Assembly (NCBI RefSeq): GCF_016595235.1 | Contig: NZ_JAENHL010000007.1 | Location: 536,781-600,780, forward strand | DNA: 64,000 nt | From: Taklimakanibacter albus | Lineage (GTDB): Bacteria; Pseudomonadota; Alphaproteobacteria; Rhizobiales; Aestuariivirgaceae | Reading direction: 5' to 3' | Shown here: piece by piece, positions 36,307-45,285 of the stretch | Layout of the letters: every line of letters starts with the position of its first letter | Numbering within the stretch: the stretch's first letter is position 1 | Translations under genes and position numbers: made by a program | Notes under the pieces: generated by a model | What the model was told of the DNA's origin: nothing | The model's input: the letters and a program-made list of their open reading frames with translations, nothing else | The model's database searches: none

Positions 36307-37277
36307 TTCATGCTCTCTCCATAAGACTTCGGCGCCCGCCTTCTATCGGCCCCGGTCTTGACCGGCAACCACCCTTGTTCGCGATACCAGGCGATCGTAA
36401 GGCGGAAGCCCTCGTCAAACGACACGGCCCCGGCGAGACCCGCATCGCCATGGGCGACCCAGTCGCGATGATAGAGCTCGCGCACCTTCCCGGGCGTCAG
36501 CGGCACGCGCAATTTCAATCCGGCGCCCAGCAGCGACACTGGCCAGGACAGGCCCTGGAGCAGCCACCGCGGCAGGAAGACCAGGCGTGGCTCCCGTCCT
36601 TCCGCTTCGGCCGCGCTCTTCGTCAGATCGGACCAGCCGTAACCATTGGCCTTCCCGTCGTCGATCTCGCGCAGACCCGTCGTCCGGTCGTCGAGCCGCG
36701 CCATCAGGAATTTCGCCAGATCTTCGGCATAGAGAAGCGAGAAGCGCGCCTGTGCCGCGGCCGGTATGACCGCGAAACGCCGGGTGAGCTGTCCGAGCAA
36801 GGGCAAGGTAGCGCGATCCCCCGGACCATAGACGACCGGCGGCCTGACGATGAGCAGGCCCTGCGGCGGAAGCGCCAGCAGCGTATCCTCGGCCTGGCGT
36901 TTGCTCGCCGCATAGTCGGAGAGCTGCGGCTCGCGCGCGGCGAGGCTCGATACATGGATGAAGCGTTCGACGCCCGCAGCGAGCGCCGCCTGCGCCAGCC
37001 GCTCCGTGCCTTGTGCATTGACGGCAAAGAAGGTGGCGCGGTCGGGCGCGGCGATCGCCCCAGCCAGATGGATGACGGCCTGGGCGCCGGCGACCAGGCG
37101 CCGGAGCGCAGCTTCGTCATCGAGCCCGCCGATGATCGTTTCAGCCGTGCCGAACCCGCAGTCGCGCGGGCCCTTGCGCACGAGGAGCCGCAGAGAATAT
37201 CCGGCGTCCTCCAGCATCTTGACGAGATGACGACCGACGAAACCGGTGCTTCCGGTGAGTGCTATCGGCCCTTGCAT
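36303..37277 (-). CDS. cerR: NAD-dependent epimerase-like reductase (CerR-like)
   Basis: A 324-residue extended SDR. The Rossmann loop is ALTGSTGFVGRHLVKMLEDAG at residues 6-26; VIHLAGAIAAP and the catalytic YAASKRQAED follow, with the upstream serine in IHVSSLA. In Caulobacter a protein of this type (CerR) in the same operon position reduces the ketone of the sphingoid intermediate. The operon context makes the same role likely here. It is 21 bases downstream of the acyl-AMP ligase. Confidence 0.78.
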   Translation of the reverse strand: MQGPIALTGSTGFVGRHLVKMLEDAGYSLRLLVRKGPRDCGFGTAETIIGGLDDEAALRRLVAGAQAVIHLAGAIAAPDRATFFAVNAQGTERLAQAALAAGVERFIHVSSLAAREPQLSDYAASKRQAEDTLLALPPQGLLIVRPPVVYGPGDRATLPLLGQLTRRFAVIPAAAQARFSLLYAEDLAKFLMARLDDRTTGLREIDDGKANGYGWSDLTKSAAEAEGREPRLVFLPRWLLQGLSWPVSLLGAGLKLRVPLTPGKVRELYHRDWVAHGDAGLAGAVSFDEGFRLTIAWYREQGWLPVKTGADRRRAPKSYGESMK

Positions 37278-37298
37278 CGGCCCTAAGCCAATCGTGGT

Positions 37299-39137
37299 TT
37301 ATTGCGCGGCCGCGAGCCGCGTTTCATCCAGGGAACGCGGCAGGCGCGCCAACGGCGAAATCTCGGCGATGTCGCCGGTGAGATACCCATCCTTGGCGCC
37401 GGCGCGGGAAAGCTTGCCCGAAGAGGTGAAGGGCAGGCTCTTCGGCGCGACGAGGATCACGGCGCATTCGACGCCGGCGGTCTGATGGACGACGGCGGCG
37501 ACCTTGCGGCGCAAATTTTCCATCTCCGCCGCATCGGCGATACGGCAATGCACGAGCACGACGACATCGTCCTCGCCATCCTCGCCTTCGACCGCGAAGG
37601 CCGCGGCATCGCCATTGCGCAGCGGCTCGATCTGCTCGGCCGCCCATTCGATGTCCTGCGGCCAGATATTGCGGCCGTTATGAAGGATCAGGTCCTTGGC
37701 GCGGCCGGTGATGACGATCTCGCCGTCGAGCCAGTAGCCCATGTCGCCGGTATCCATATAGCCATCGGCGGTCATGATCGCCTGGGTGGCTTCGGCATTC
37801 TCGAAATAGCCGTCCATCAGGCTCGGGCCCTTGAACAGGATACGGCCGATTTCACGCTCGCCGAGATCCGCCCCTCTATCGTCACGGATGATGACTTCAT
37901 GGCCGGTGATCGGCTTGCCGCACACGACGAAGCTGCGCACCCGCTCGGGGCTCTGCTTGAGCTGCTCGCTCGCCGGAACCGCACGTTGCGCCAGCTTGTA
38001 ATGAAGGCGATCGACGGTATCGATCTTCACCGGCTTGCTGAGATCGGCAAAGGTGATGGCGAGTGTCGACTCGGCCATGCCGTAGCTCGGCGTGAAGGCC
38101 TTGGCGTCGAAGCCCGCGACCGAGAGTTTCTCGGCGAAATCATTCAGGATGTCGGCGCGCACCATGTCACCGCCGATGCCGGCGACGCGCCAGGACGTCA
38201 GATCCAGTGTCACCGCTTCGCCATTGATCCGGCGCGCCGCGAGGTCGAAGCCGAAGGACGGCGAATAGGCGATGGTGCTGCGGTTCTCCGACATCAGCTT
38301 GAGCCACAGGGCCGGACGGCGGGCGAAGGACGTCGTCGAGAGATAGTCGACAGTCACCTGCCCCATCATCGGCGACAGGCAGAAGCCGACGAGGCCCATG
38401 TCGTGATAGAGCGGCAGCCAGGAGAAGGCGCGATCCTCATTGGTGATCTTGAGGCCGTCGCGCAGGATGCCGCGCGTGTTGGCGACGATCGCCTTCTGGG
38501 TGATGAGCACGCCCTTGGGGCTCGAGGTCGAGCCCGAGGAATATTGGATATAGGCGACATCGTCGACGTCGAAGGGCTTCAGCTTCTCGATGCTCTCCGG
38601 CATCGCCGCCAGTTCTTCGAAGGTCTTGACGATCGCCGTGTCGGCGAGCCGCGCTGCTTCGGTGATATGGGAGATGAGATCGTTCGGCAGGATGACCGCG
38701 CTGGCGCGCGCTGTCTTCAGCATGCCGGCGATGCGCGAGACATAGGCGTTCTTGCCGCCGATATACATCGAATAAGGCATCGGGCACGGCACCAGGCCGG
38801 CATATTGGCAGCCGAAGAACACTGCCATGAAATCGGGGCTCGTCTCGGCGACGACGGCGACACGTTCGCCGCGCTTGAGACCGGTCGAGAGAAGCTTGCG
38901 CGCCGTGGCCAGCGCCTTCAGCCGCAATTCGCGATAGGGCAGCACATGCTCGAGCTGGCCGCGCGACGAGTAGAAATTGAAGCCCGTCACACCGCGCGCG
39001 GCATAGTCGAGACCCGCGGTCAGCGTGGCAAAACCACCAAGCACTTTCGCCAGCACCGGGTTATGATGGGACGTGGGGCTCAACGCGAACTCGCTCGCGC
39101 TCTGCCTCAATCCCGCTTTGATAGCCGTGCCGTGCAA
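37299..39137 (-). CDS. Fatty acyl-AMP ligase / acyl-ACP synthetase of ceramide operon
   Basis: A 612-residue ANL-superfamily adenylating enzyme. The P-loop is YIQYSSGSTSSPKGVLIT near residue 195; SWLPLYHDMGLVGFCLSPM, PSYGMAESTLAITF, DGYMDTGDMGYWLDGEIVITG and GKLSRAGAKDGYL are typical of fatty acyl-AMP ligases. It probably charges the operon's acyl carrier protein for serine palmitoyltransferase. No ATG is available at the N-terminus: the start is TTG at 39137 with AGAGG 5 bases before it. It is the first gene of the operon. Confidence 0.85.
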   Translation of the reverse strand: MHGTAIKAGLRQSASEFALSPTSHHNPVLAKVLGGFATLTAGLDYAARGVTGFNFYSSRGQLEHVLPYRELRLKALATARKLLSTGLKRGERVAVVAETSPDFMAVFFGCQYAGLVPCPMPYSMYIGGKNAYVSRIAGMLKTARASAVILPNDLISHITEAARLADTAIVKTFEELAAMPESIEKLKPFDVDDVAYIQYSSGSTSSPKGVLITQKAIVANTRGILRDGLKITNEDRAFSWLPLYHDMGLVGFCLSPMMGQVTVDYLSTTSFARRPALWLKLMSENRSTIAYSPSFGFDLAARRINGEAVTLDLTSWRVAGIGGDMVRADILNDFAEKLSVAGFDAKAFTPSYGMAESTLAITFADLSKPVKIDTVDRLHYKLAQRAVPASEQLKQSPERVRSFVVCGKPITGHEVIIRDDRGADLGEREIGRILFKGPSLMDGYFENAEATQAIMTADGYMDTGDMGYWLDGEIVITGRAKDLILHNGRNIWPQDIEWAAEQIEPLRNGDAAAFAVEGEDGEDDVVVLVHCRIADAAEMENLRRKVAAVVHQTAGVECAVILVAPKSLPFTSSGKLSRAGAKDGYLTGDIAEISPLARLPRSLDETRLAAAQ

Positions 39138-39272
39138 CTTAACCTCTTGACCTTACTACCTATTTCCCGACAGCGTCCTGAAACCGACAGGACTCGCTGA
39201 AATCCCCTGCTCTTAGCTAACAGCGGGACGGGAAAGCTTAAAATCAAAAGGTATTTCAGATTATTAACGACG
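39138..39272. promoter_or_regulatory. Region upstream of the ceramide operon
   Basis: About 135 bases between the acyl-AMP ligase start and the stop of the next minus-strand gene. The segment 39235-39285 is AT-rich (AAGCTTAAAATCAAAAGG) and is the likely promoter area. TCCTG ... CAGGA and GCTAACAGC-type small repeats are seen but none is convincing as an operator. Confidence 0.3.
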
Positions 39273-39827
39273 CTATCCGGTGAGCCGGGAAATTAATATT
39301 CCGGCAATGAAAAGCGCCAGGGCCCCGATGGAAAAACCGGACAGCCAGGCCAGGATCAAGGCGGTGGTCGAATGCCCGATGATCGCCGGCTTAAGACCTG
39401 CCGAAGGGGCAGAGACAGCCGTGATCTCACGCTCCCGCGCGATCAGGCGGTGGGCGATATGCTGGGTGATGCGCTCGATCATCTCATCGCGGTTAGTCGT
39501 CTCGAGCAGCGTCTGGCGCCCGGCCGGACTGTCCTGGACGAGCCGGTAGCTGCGCGGATCGGGCGCCATGACCACGGACGTGATGAGATCGACCCACAGG
39601 CGCGGCGGGTCACCCGGCACGAGCGCCAGGTCGATGAAGGATGTGGCCGCGCTATTGCTGGCCACGACCGGGGCCAGATCGTCTTTCAGGACTTGCAGGC
39701 GCAGCGTCTGGGCGTCTCTGATGTCCAGCACCGCATCGAAATGGGCAGCCTCCGCCAGGCGGGCCTGGCGCAGCGCGCCGCCCAGGCTCTGATCTCCCGG
39801 TAATCTTGTCGACAGAGGGGAAACCAC
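39273..39827 (-). CDS. Uncharacterised tail-anchored membrane protein
   Basis: A 184-residue protein I do not recognise. Most of it is soluble and mixed (DLALVPGDPPRLWVDLITSV, SYRLVQDSPAGRQTLLETT), and the last 28 residues form one strong helix (LILAWLSGFSIGALALFIAGILIS), suggesting a C-terminal membrane anchor with the body in the cytoplasm. It starts with GTG; GGGAG 7 bases upstream supports this. It is divergent from ybaK. Confidence 0.6.
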   Translation of the reverse strand: MVSPLSTRLPGDQSLGGALRQARLAEAAHFDAVLDIRDAQTLRLQVLKDDLAPVVASNSAATSFIDLALVPGDPPRLWVDLITSVVMAPDPRSYRLVQDSPAGRQTLLETTNRDEMIERITQHIAHRLIAREREITAVSAPSAGLKPAIIGHSTTALILAWLSGFSIGALALFIAGILISRLTG

Positions 39828-39929
39828 TAGAATGCTCCCGAATTATGAACCGTCTGTGCCAAAATAGGTCGCAAAAGACTCGTTTCTTCAGCTATTTCCA
39901 TATCTTGCAACTCCCGCACCAGCAAAGCC

Positions 39930-40418
39930 ATGACCGAAATGGACAATCCACTGCCTTCCAGCGCCCAGCGCGTCGCCGATGCGGCGAAGCGCCTTGGCCT
40001 ATCCCCTCACATCGTCACCATGGCGGACAGCACCCGAACCGCCGAGGAAGCCGCTGCCGCCTGCGGCTGCGAGGTTGCCCAGATCGTCAAGTCGCTCGTT
40101 TTCCGAGGCGCCCAGTCGGGCACGCCCTATCTGCTGCTGGTTTCTGGCAAGAATCGGGTTAACGAGAAGAAGGCGGCAAATGTGATCGGCGAAAGCCTGG
40201 CACGCCCGGACGCCAGCTATGTCCGTGGCACCACCGGCTACGCCATTGGCGGCATCCCGCCTTTCGGCCACGACACCCCGCTCAAGACCTTCATGGATGC
40301 CGATCTCCTGGCCTATGACAGCGTGTGGGCCGCCGCCGGCACCCCACATTGCGTCATGCGGCTCTCCCCGCACGACCTGCAGGCCAAGACGGGCGCCGCG
40401 TCCCTGGTGGTCTACTGA
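39930..40418 (+). CDS. YbaK/ProX-type aminoacyl-tRNA deacylase
   Basis: A 162-residue single-domain YbaK/EbsC protein. It begins with RVADAAKRLGLSPHIVTMA; the catalytic lysine lies in AQIVKSLVFRG near residue 54, and GYAIGGIPPFGHDTPLKTF is the family signature. These enzymes remove mischarged amino acids (Cys, Ala or similar) from tRNA in trans. Its 3' end overlaps the convergent gene by 7 bases. Confidence 0.9.
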   Translation: MTEMDNPLPSSAQRVADAAKRLGLSPHIVTMADSTRTAEEAAAACGCEVAQIVKSLVFRGAQSGTPYLLLVSGKNRVNEKKAANVIGESLARPDASYVRGTTGYAIGGIPPFGHDTPLKTFMDADLLAYDSVWAAAGTPHCVMRLSPHDLQAKTGAASLVVY

Positions 40419-41119
40419 GACTTGACCGGCTGCGCCGAGCCGCCGCAGACAGTGGGTAGCGGCGCATCGCCGAACCACAATTCGAAGGTATTGGGCCGGA
40501 CCTTCTTGGCGCCTTCCCAGATGGTGGTGAGATTGATCACCTTGAGCTCGAGGCCGAGCGCGCCGAACATGTTGGCGATGGCCTGGCCGCGCTCCATGTC
40601 GCTGTCCTTCAGCACCCGCAATTCATGCTGCTTGCCGTCCCAATTGACTTGCGCGATCAGCGGCACGGAGATCTGCGTACGGTCGGCATCCTTCAGCGAC
40701 AGGAGCATCGTGGCGATGCAGGCGCGCTGCTGATCGGTCATGGCGTGGACGAAGAGCCGGCTCGGCAGGCGTTCGAGCGCCTTGCGGAAGGTCTCGGCGA
40801 CGGCGGCATTTTCGTCCGACGCCTTCATCAGCGCCGCCTCCATCAGAGGAAGCATCTGCTTGTCGGACGATGAGTTGGCGTAATCGAGCTGCGCCGCCAC
40901 GAACTCCACCGGCACCTTGTCGTTCTTCAGGAGATATTCGAGCATGGCGATGCCGAACTTGCGCTTCTCGGAGTTCTCGTCGCTGACCAGATCGATCATG
41001 GTCTTGAGATCGCTCAGATTCTGCTGCCAGCGCGTGTAATAGAGGCCGGTTCCCGCCACGGTGAGCGGGATCATGACGGTCGCCAGGAGCTGGACCATAA
41101 TTTCGCGCATCGGCCGCAT
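40412..41119 (-). CDS. Uncharacterised membrane-anchored protein
   Basis: A 235-residue protein without a family I recognise. One N-terminal helix (LLATVMIPLTVAGTGLYYT) anchors it, followed by a helical region (LKTMIDLVSDENSEKRKFG ... FVAAQLDYANSSSDKQM) and a C-terminal domain (HELRVLKDSDMERGQAIANM ... ALGLELKVINL) that faintly resembles the LytR C-terminal fold. The ATG at 41119 is preferred to the one at 41125 because GAAGG lies 6 bases before it. It stands alone between the ybaK gene and the carbohydrate operon. Confidence 0.6.
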   Translation of the reverse strand: MRPMREIMVQLLATVMIPLTVAGTGLYYTRWQQNLSDLKTMIDLVSDENSEKRKFGIAMLEYLLKNDKVPVEFVAAQLDYANSSSDKQMLPLMEAALMKASDENAAVAETFRKALERLPSRLFVHAMTDQQRACIATMLLSLKDADRTQISVPLIAQVNWDGKQHELRVLKDSDMERGQAIANMFGALGLELKVINLTTIWEGAKKVRPNTFELWFGDAPLPTVCGGSAQPVKSQ

Positions 41120-41215
41120 CGACATCCTTCAACTCCAACAATATGCGCCGCCTTGCACCATTCCAATGCGGCGGAACGGTGGCCTTTTAGCGTGCCGGCC
41201 GATTCGCCGGAATTC

Positions 41216-42253
41216 CTATTCGTCGGAGGATGGCGGTGGCAGCCGGCGGCGCAACAGATAGGCGGCGAGCGTCGGAACGGTGAGGCTCATGGCGAAATAG
41301 CGCGCCAATTGATGGGCACCGACATAGGCCGGATCGAGATTGAGCGCGAGCGCGATGACGGTCATCGCATCGAGCCCGCCCGGCGAGAAGGCGAGCAGCG
41401 TCAAGGCGACGGGCTGATGCGCGACGAGACTCGCCAGGATGGCGCCCAGGATCGAGATCGCCAGCGCAATGGCGAAGCCCGCCATTCCATCCGCCAGGCC
41501 ATAGAGCAATTCTCCGGGGCTGAAATCCTGGAACCGGCTGGCGAGCAGAGTACCGAGCGTCACATTGGCGAGGATCAGTGCCGGCGCCGGCAGGGCACCA
41601 TGGGCGATACCGCCCAGGAAGAATCCGGCGCTGACGACGATCGCGCCGATGAACAGCCCGGCCGGAACCTTCAGATGGTTGAGGAGCAGCGCTGCCGCGG
41701 CGCTCGCCAGGAAGACCAGCACGATCTCCCACCACACTGTCGGCACCACTGCCGTCGGGGGCACCGCCGCGTGCGACAGATTGGTGATGACGATCGGCAG
41801 GGCCGCGACGAGGAAGAACAGTCGGATGCTCTGGGCGATGATCACCCGCCGCATATCGGCTTTCGCCTCGTCCGCCATGGCGACGACCATGGCGAGCGCG
41901 CCGGGCAGGCTCGAAAACAGCGCATCGGCCATCGGCCAGCCGCGCACCCGCCGGTAGAACCAATAGCAGGCGGCCGTCACCACGAAGACCGTCAGCAGCA
42001 ATATCGCCAGGCTCAGCGGCCAGCGGCCCGCCGTTGCGAGCGTCTCCGGCGTGACGCTGCTGCCGATCTGTACGCCCAGAATGATGAAGGCGAGAATGCG
42101 CAGATAGGGCGGCACCGAGAGCTTTATCCCGGACAATACGGCGATGATCGCCACGATCATGCTGCCGGCGAGCCAAGGCGCCGGCAGATGCAGATAGGCG
42201 AAGATGGCGCCGCCGAGAGCACCCAAAGCAAGCGTGAAAAGAATGCGGATCAG
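41216..42253 (-). CDS. AbrB-family membrane protein, probable CTG start
   Basis: A 345-residue membrane protein of the AbrB (PF05145-type) family, often mislabelled ammonia monooxygenase. It has two repeats of about five helices each, with the repeated helix pattern LGALGGAIFAYLHLPAPWLAG / LKVPAGLFIGAIVVSAGFFLG. No ATG or GTG exists for a full first helix; the next canonical alternative, TTG at 42226, would cut it. A CTG at 42253 overlaps the kinase TGA (CTGA) and has GAGG 8 bases upstream, so I take it as the start. Likely function is transport for the six-gene carbohydrate operon, of which it is the last member. Confidence 0.75.
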   Translation of the reverse strand: MIRILFTLALGALGGAIFAYLHLPAPWLAGSMIVAIIAVLSGIKLSVPPYLRILAFIILGVQIGSSVTPETLATAGRWPLSLAILLLTVFVVTAACYWFYRRVRGWPMADALFSSLPGALAMVVAMADEAKADMRRVIIAQSIRLFFLVAALPIVITNLSHAAVPPTAVVPTVWWEIVLVFLASAAAALLLNHLKVPAGLFIGAIVVSAGFFLGGIAHGALPAPALILANVTLGTLLASRFQDFSPGELLYGLADGMAGFAIALAISILGAILASLVAHQPVALTLLAFSPGGLDAMTVIALALNLDPAYVGAHQLARYFAMSLTVPTLAAYLLRRRLPPPSSDE

Positions 42254-43692
42254 AACAAAGGCCTCAATGACTCAAAGAGCTGGCGATAGCGCCGATACGC
42301 ATTGTCATAGGCTTGCTTGTGCCGAACAAGCGGCAAAGTCACATCCGCGACGGGATTGAGCTCGGCAATCGTCCCGCCGATATCCGCAATGAGGCCGGCC
42401 GCCTTGCCGGCGAGAACGGCGGCGCCGATAGCTGACGTATCGGTATGGAGCGGCGTTTCGGCCGGCAGGCCGATGAGATCGGCGCGGATCTGCTTCCACA
42501 AGGCGCTGCGCGCTCCCCCGCCGACGATCCGCAAGGCATCGGCCGCAAGGCCCAGCTTCTGTGTGCGCTCGAACACGTCCCGCATGGCGAAAGCGAGCCC
42601 TTCGAGCAGGGCGCGCGCCAGATGTGGCGCTCCATGCGCGGGCGTCAGGCCATAAAAGGCGCCGCGCGCCGAGGCGATCCATTCGGGCGCCATGGCGCCG
42701 GACAGAGCCGGGATGAAGGTCACCCCTTCGGCCCCCGGCTCGACCTGTCCGGCGAGCCCGGTCAGCTCGTCGAAACTCGCGAGCCGGAACGTGTCGCGGA
42801 ACCAGACGAGCGCGCCGCCCGACAGCCAGCCCGGATTCTCGATGAAATAGTGCCCGCCATGAAAAGCATGCGTCTCGACGAGCCGGCCCGGATCGACGAC
42901 CGGCGCCCCGTGCAGCGCACCCGTCACCTCGGCGGTTCCGAGCACATTGATGAAACGCCCGGGGACGGTGAGTCCCGCCCCCAGAGATGAGGAGAAATCG
43001 TCGCCGGTACCGACCGCGACTGGAATGCCGGTCGGCAGACCGGTCAGCCGGGCGCCTTCCGCCGACAGTTCCCCGGCCTTGTCGGCCATATCCATGACCT
43101 CCGGCAGCTCTTCAGCACCGATTCCGAAAGCCGCGAGCAACGTCTCGTCATAGGCACGCGCCTCGAGCCCATAGACCATGCTGGTCGAGGCGGTGGCGTG
43201 ATCGATCGCATGGGCGCCGGTCACCCGCGACACCAGATAGGACACCGGCACATGGAACTTCACCGCCGCGGACACAGCCGGCACATGCCGCTTGAGCCAT
43301 CTGATCTTGGCAGCGAGATGGGTCGCGTCGAGCACCACGCCGCAGCGTGCGTGAACCGTATCGGCATCGACGCCGTCGATCTCGGCACGCCGGTCCATCC
43401 AGATCAGACAGGGATGCAGCGGCTTTCCGCCTCGATCGACGGCGACGCAGCCATCAAGTTGGCCGCCGAAACCCAGCGCTTTAACCTCATCCGATTTGCG
43501 CCCGGCCTTGGCGAGGGCGCCCTGAATGGCCTGCCCCAATGCCGCTTCCCACAGAGATGGATCCTGCTCTGCCCATCCGGGGTGCGGGAAATTCGGGCTG
43601 TAAGGAATGGCGTGTTCGCCGATGATCTTCATCTCGGGGGCGAGGATCACCGCCTTGAGACTTTGGGTGCCGATGTCGATGCCGACGATCAT
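42250..43692 (-). CDS. FGGY-family carbohydrate kinase (xylulokinase-like)
   Basis: A 480-residue sugar kinase. The N-terminal phosphate loop IVGIDIGTQSLKAVILA, GFGGQLDGCVAVD and CLIWMDRRA, and the C-terminal ATP-site GGGARSALWKQIRADLIGLP with AIGAAVLAG match xylulokinases, including the catalytic Asp in GTGDDFSSSLGAG near residue 237. It phosphorylates a ketose or polyol of unknown identity. It overlaps the deoR stop by 4 bases. Confidence 0.88.
   Translation of the reverse strand: MIVGIDIGTQSLKAVILAPEMKIIGEHAIPYSPNFPHPGWAEQDPSLWEAALGQAIQGALAKAGRKSDEVKALGFGGQLDGCVAVDRGGKPLHPCLIWMDRRAEIDGVDADTVHARCGVVLDATHLAAKIRWLKRHVPAVSAAVKFHVPVSYLVSRVTGAHAIDHATASTSMVYGLEARAYDETLLAAFGIGAEELPEVMDMADKAGELSAEGARLTGLPTGIPVAVGTGDDFSSSLGAGLTVPGRFINVLGTAEVTGALHGAPVVDPGRLVETHAFHGGHYFIENPGWLSGGALVWFRDTFRLASFDELTGLAGQVEPGAEGVTFIPALSGAMAPEWIASARGAFYGLTPAHGAPHLARALLEGLAFAMRDVFERTQKLGLAADALRIVGGGARSALWKQIRADLIGLPAETPLHTDTSAIGAAVLAGKAAGLIADIGGTIAELNPVADVTLPLVRHKQAYDNAYRRYRQLFESLRPLF
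42262..42265 (-). promoter_or_regulatory. Shine-Dalgarno supporting the CTG start at 42253
   Basis: GAGG on the minus strand inside the last codons of the kinase gene, 8 bases before the CTG at 42253. With the CTGA stop-start overlap it supports translational coupling. Confidence 0.4.
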
Positions 43693-44483
43693 GCGGCGAT
43701 GCCGGTCTTCCCTTGCTCTGCGACACTGAGCTCGACCTGTGCCTCGCCGAGCGCCCGGACCATAGCCTCGTCGGGCCTCGCATCGGTGATGAGCCCGTCT
43801 ATGGCGCCCAAGGCGCAGATCGTCGCGAATTGAGTGATGCCGGCCTTGGTCTGGTCGGCGAGCAGATAGACGCGTTCCGAACGCGCGATGATCTTGCGCT
43901 TGACCGCCGCACCCGCCGCATCGGCGTCGCTGATCTCGTTCACCGTGAAGCCGCCGGCGCCGATGAAAGCGAGATTGGCATGATAGCGGTCGAGGAAATC
44001 GAGCGTCTCGGGACCGAACACCCCTTCTTCCGTGAGGCGCAGATCCCCGGGGCAGAGCAGCACGGAAGCCGTGTCTGATTGGCCCAGGAGCCGCGCCACG
44101 CCGATCGAATTGGTGATCGCGCGGAACTCGATCGGAAGCTGCGCCAGCACCTTGGCCAGATGCGACGTCGTCGAGCCGGCATCGATGATGAGAACATCGC
44201 CGGATTTCACCAGCCGCGCCGCGGTCTGGGCGATGCGCTCGCGCTCGGCGACATAGGTCTGGGCGCGTGCCGCGATTCCGGGCTCGTCGGAGAGCGCTCG
44301 CATCGCCGCACCGCCATAGGTGCGCGCCAGCAGGCCGCGCTCGGCGAGCGCGTCGAGATCGCGCCGGATCGTCTCGGTGGTGACGTCGAATTCCTCGGCG
44401 AGATCGGAAATGCGCACCGCCACCGTGGTGTTGAGACGGGTGACGATGCGATCCTGTCTCTCGCGCTTGGACAATTTATCCAT
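43689..44483 (-). CDS. DeoR-family transcriptional regulator
   Basis: A 264-residue DeoR regulator. The helix-turn-helix reads ISDLAEEFDVTTETIRRDL at about residues 24-42, followed by LARTYGGAA; the C-terminal sugar-phosphate-binding domain has IDAGSTTSHLAKVL. GGAGG lies 6 bases before the ATG at 44483. It is embedded in the operon it presumably represses, sensing a phosphorylated intermediate; the palindrome at 47271-47284 before the first gene is a candidate operator. Confidence 0.9.
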   Translation of the reverse strand: MDKLSKRERQDRIVTRLNTTVAVRISDLAEEFDVTTETIRRDLDALAERGLLARTYGGAAMRALSDEPGIAARAQTYVAERERIAQTAARLVKSGDVLIIDAGSTTSHLAKVLAQLPIEFRAITNSIGVARLLGQSDTASVLLCPGDLRLTEEGVFGPETLDFLDRYHANLAFIGAGGFTVNEISDADAAGAAVKRKIIARSERVYLLADQTKAGITQFATICALGAIDGLITDARPDEAMVRALGEAQVELSVAEQGKTGIAA

Positions 44484-45285
44484 GGCGGGCCTCCAACAGA
44501 GCCCTGGCGAGTTCGGCGAACCCCTCCCCACCTTCGGCCTTGGTCACATAACGCGGCAGATGCGCCATGATCTCCTTGTAAGGCATCACATTGGCGACGC
44601 CGACCGAGTTCGGAAAGAAGGCGAACATCGGCGCATCATTGGGGGAGTCGCCGGCATAGACAATATGCTGCTTCTCGCGCTCTGTATCGATCCCGAAACA
44701 CTCCTTGAGCATGCGCCGGGTCATGGTCAGCTTGTCGTGATGGCCGAACCAGGCATTGACATGGATGGAGCTCACCTTGGCCACGGCACCCTCGGCCTCG
44801 AAGGCCTGCCTGATGCGCTCGGCCGTTGCCAACGGCAGCGCCGGCACATCCTCACAGAAGTCGATGGCGATATCGATCTCGCGATAGGCCTGATCGGAGG
44901 CGATGGCGGTACCCGGGAATTCGGTGAGGATGCGCGCGCCGAGCTTTTCGAGCCTGGCGCTGTTCGCAAGCCGCTCTTCGGCCGGCTGGCCATAGACACG
45001 CTGCATCTTGCGGGACTTGTCATCATACCGGAAGTAGAAGGCGCCGTTCTCGCCGACGATGCCGTCGACCGGCCACATGCGCGCAATGTGATCGCACCAT
45101 CCCGCCGGCCGGCCGGTGATCGGAATCACAACCAGCCCTGTGCGGCGCAGGTCCTCGAGTGCCCGATAGGCGATCGCCGGCAGGCGGCCATGGAGCGTCA
45201 GCGTATCGTCGATATCGGTGAGGATCGCCTTCACCGCCCGAAGCTCGCTCGGCGGACAGGAAGCGAGTGGTAGCAAGGTCGTCAA
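44476..45285 (-). CDS. HAD-superfamily phosphatase (type IIB)
   Basis: A 269-residue HAD hydrolase. Motif I is ILTDIDDTLTLHG near residue 22, motif II PITGRPAGW, and motif IV IVYAGDSPNDAPMFAFF with the two metal-binding aspartates; the large IIB cap lies between. It is related to mannosyl-3-phosphoglycerate and sucrose-phosphate phosphatases. The 3' end overlaps deoR by 8 bases and the 5' end overlaps the dehydrogenase stop by 4. Confidence 0.85.
   Translation of the reverse strand: MTTLLPLASCPPSELRAVKAILTDIDDTLTLHGRLPAIAYRALEDLRRTGLVVIPITGRPAGWCDHIARMWPVDGIVGENGAFYFRYDDKSRKMQRVYGQPAEERLANSARLEKLGARILTEFPGTAIASDQAYREIDIAIDFCEDVPALPLATAERIRQAFEAEGAVAKVSSIHVNAWFGHHDKLTMTRRMLKECFGIDTEREKQHIVYAGDSPNDAPMFAFFPNSVGVANVMPYKEIMAHLPRYVTKAEGGEGFAELARALLEARHG

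Noticed and set aside
41216..42253. Ammonia monooxygenase
   Set aside because: The name is a common mis-annotation of AbrB-type membrane proteins; there is no similarity to copper monooxygenases.
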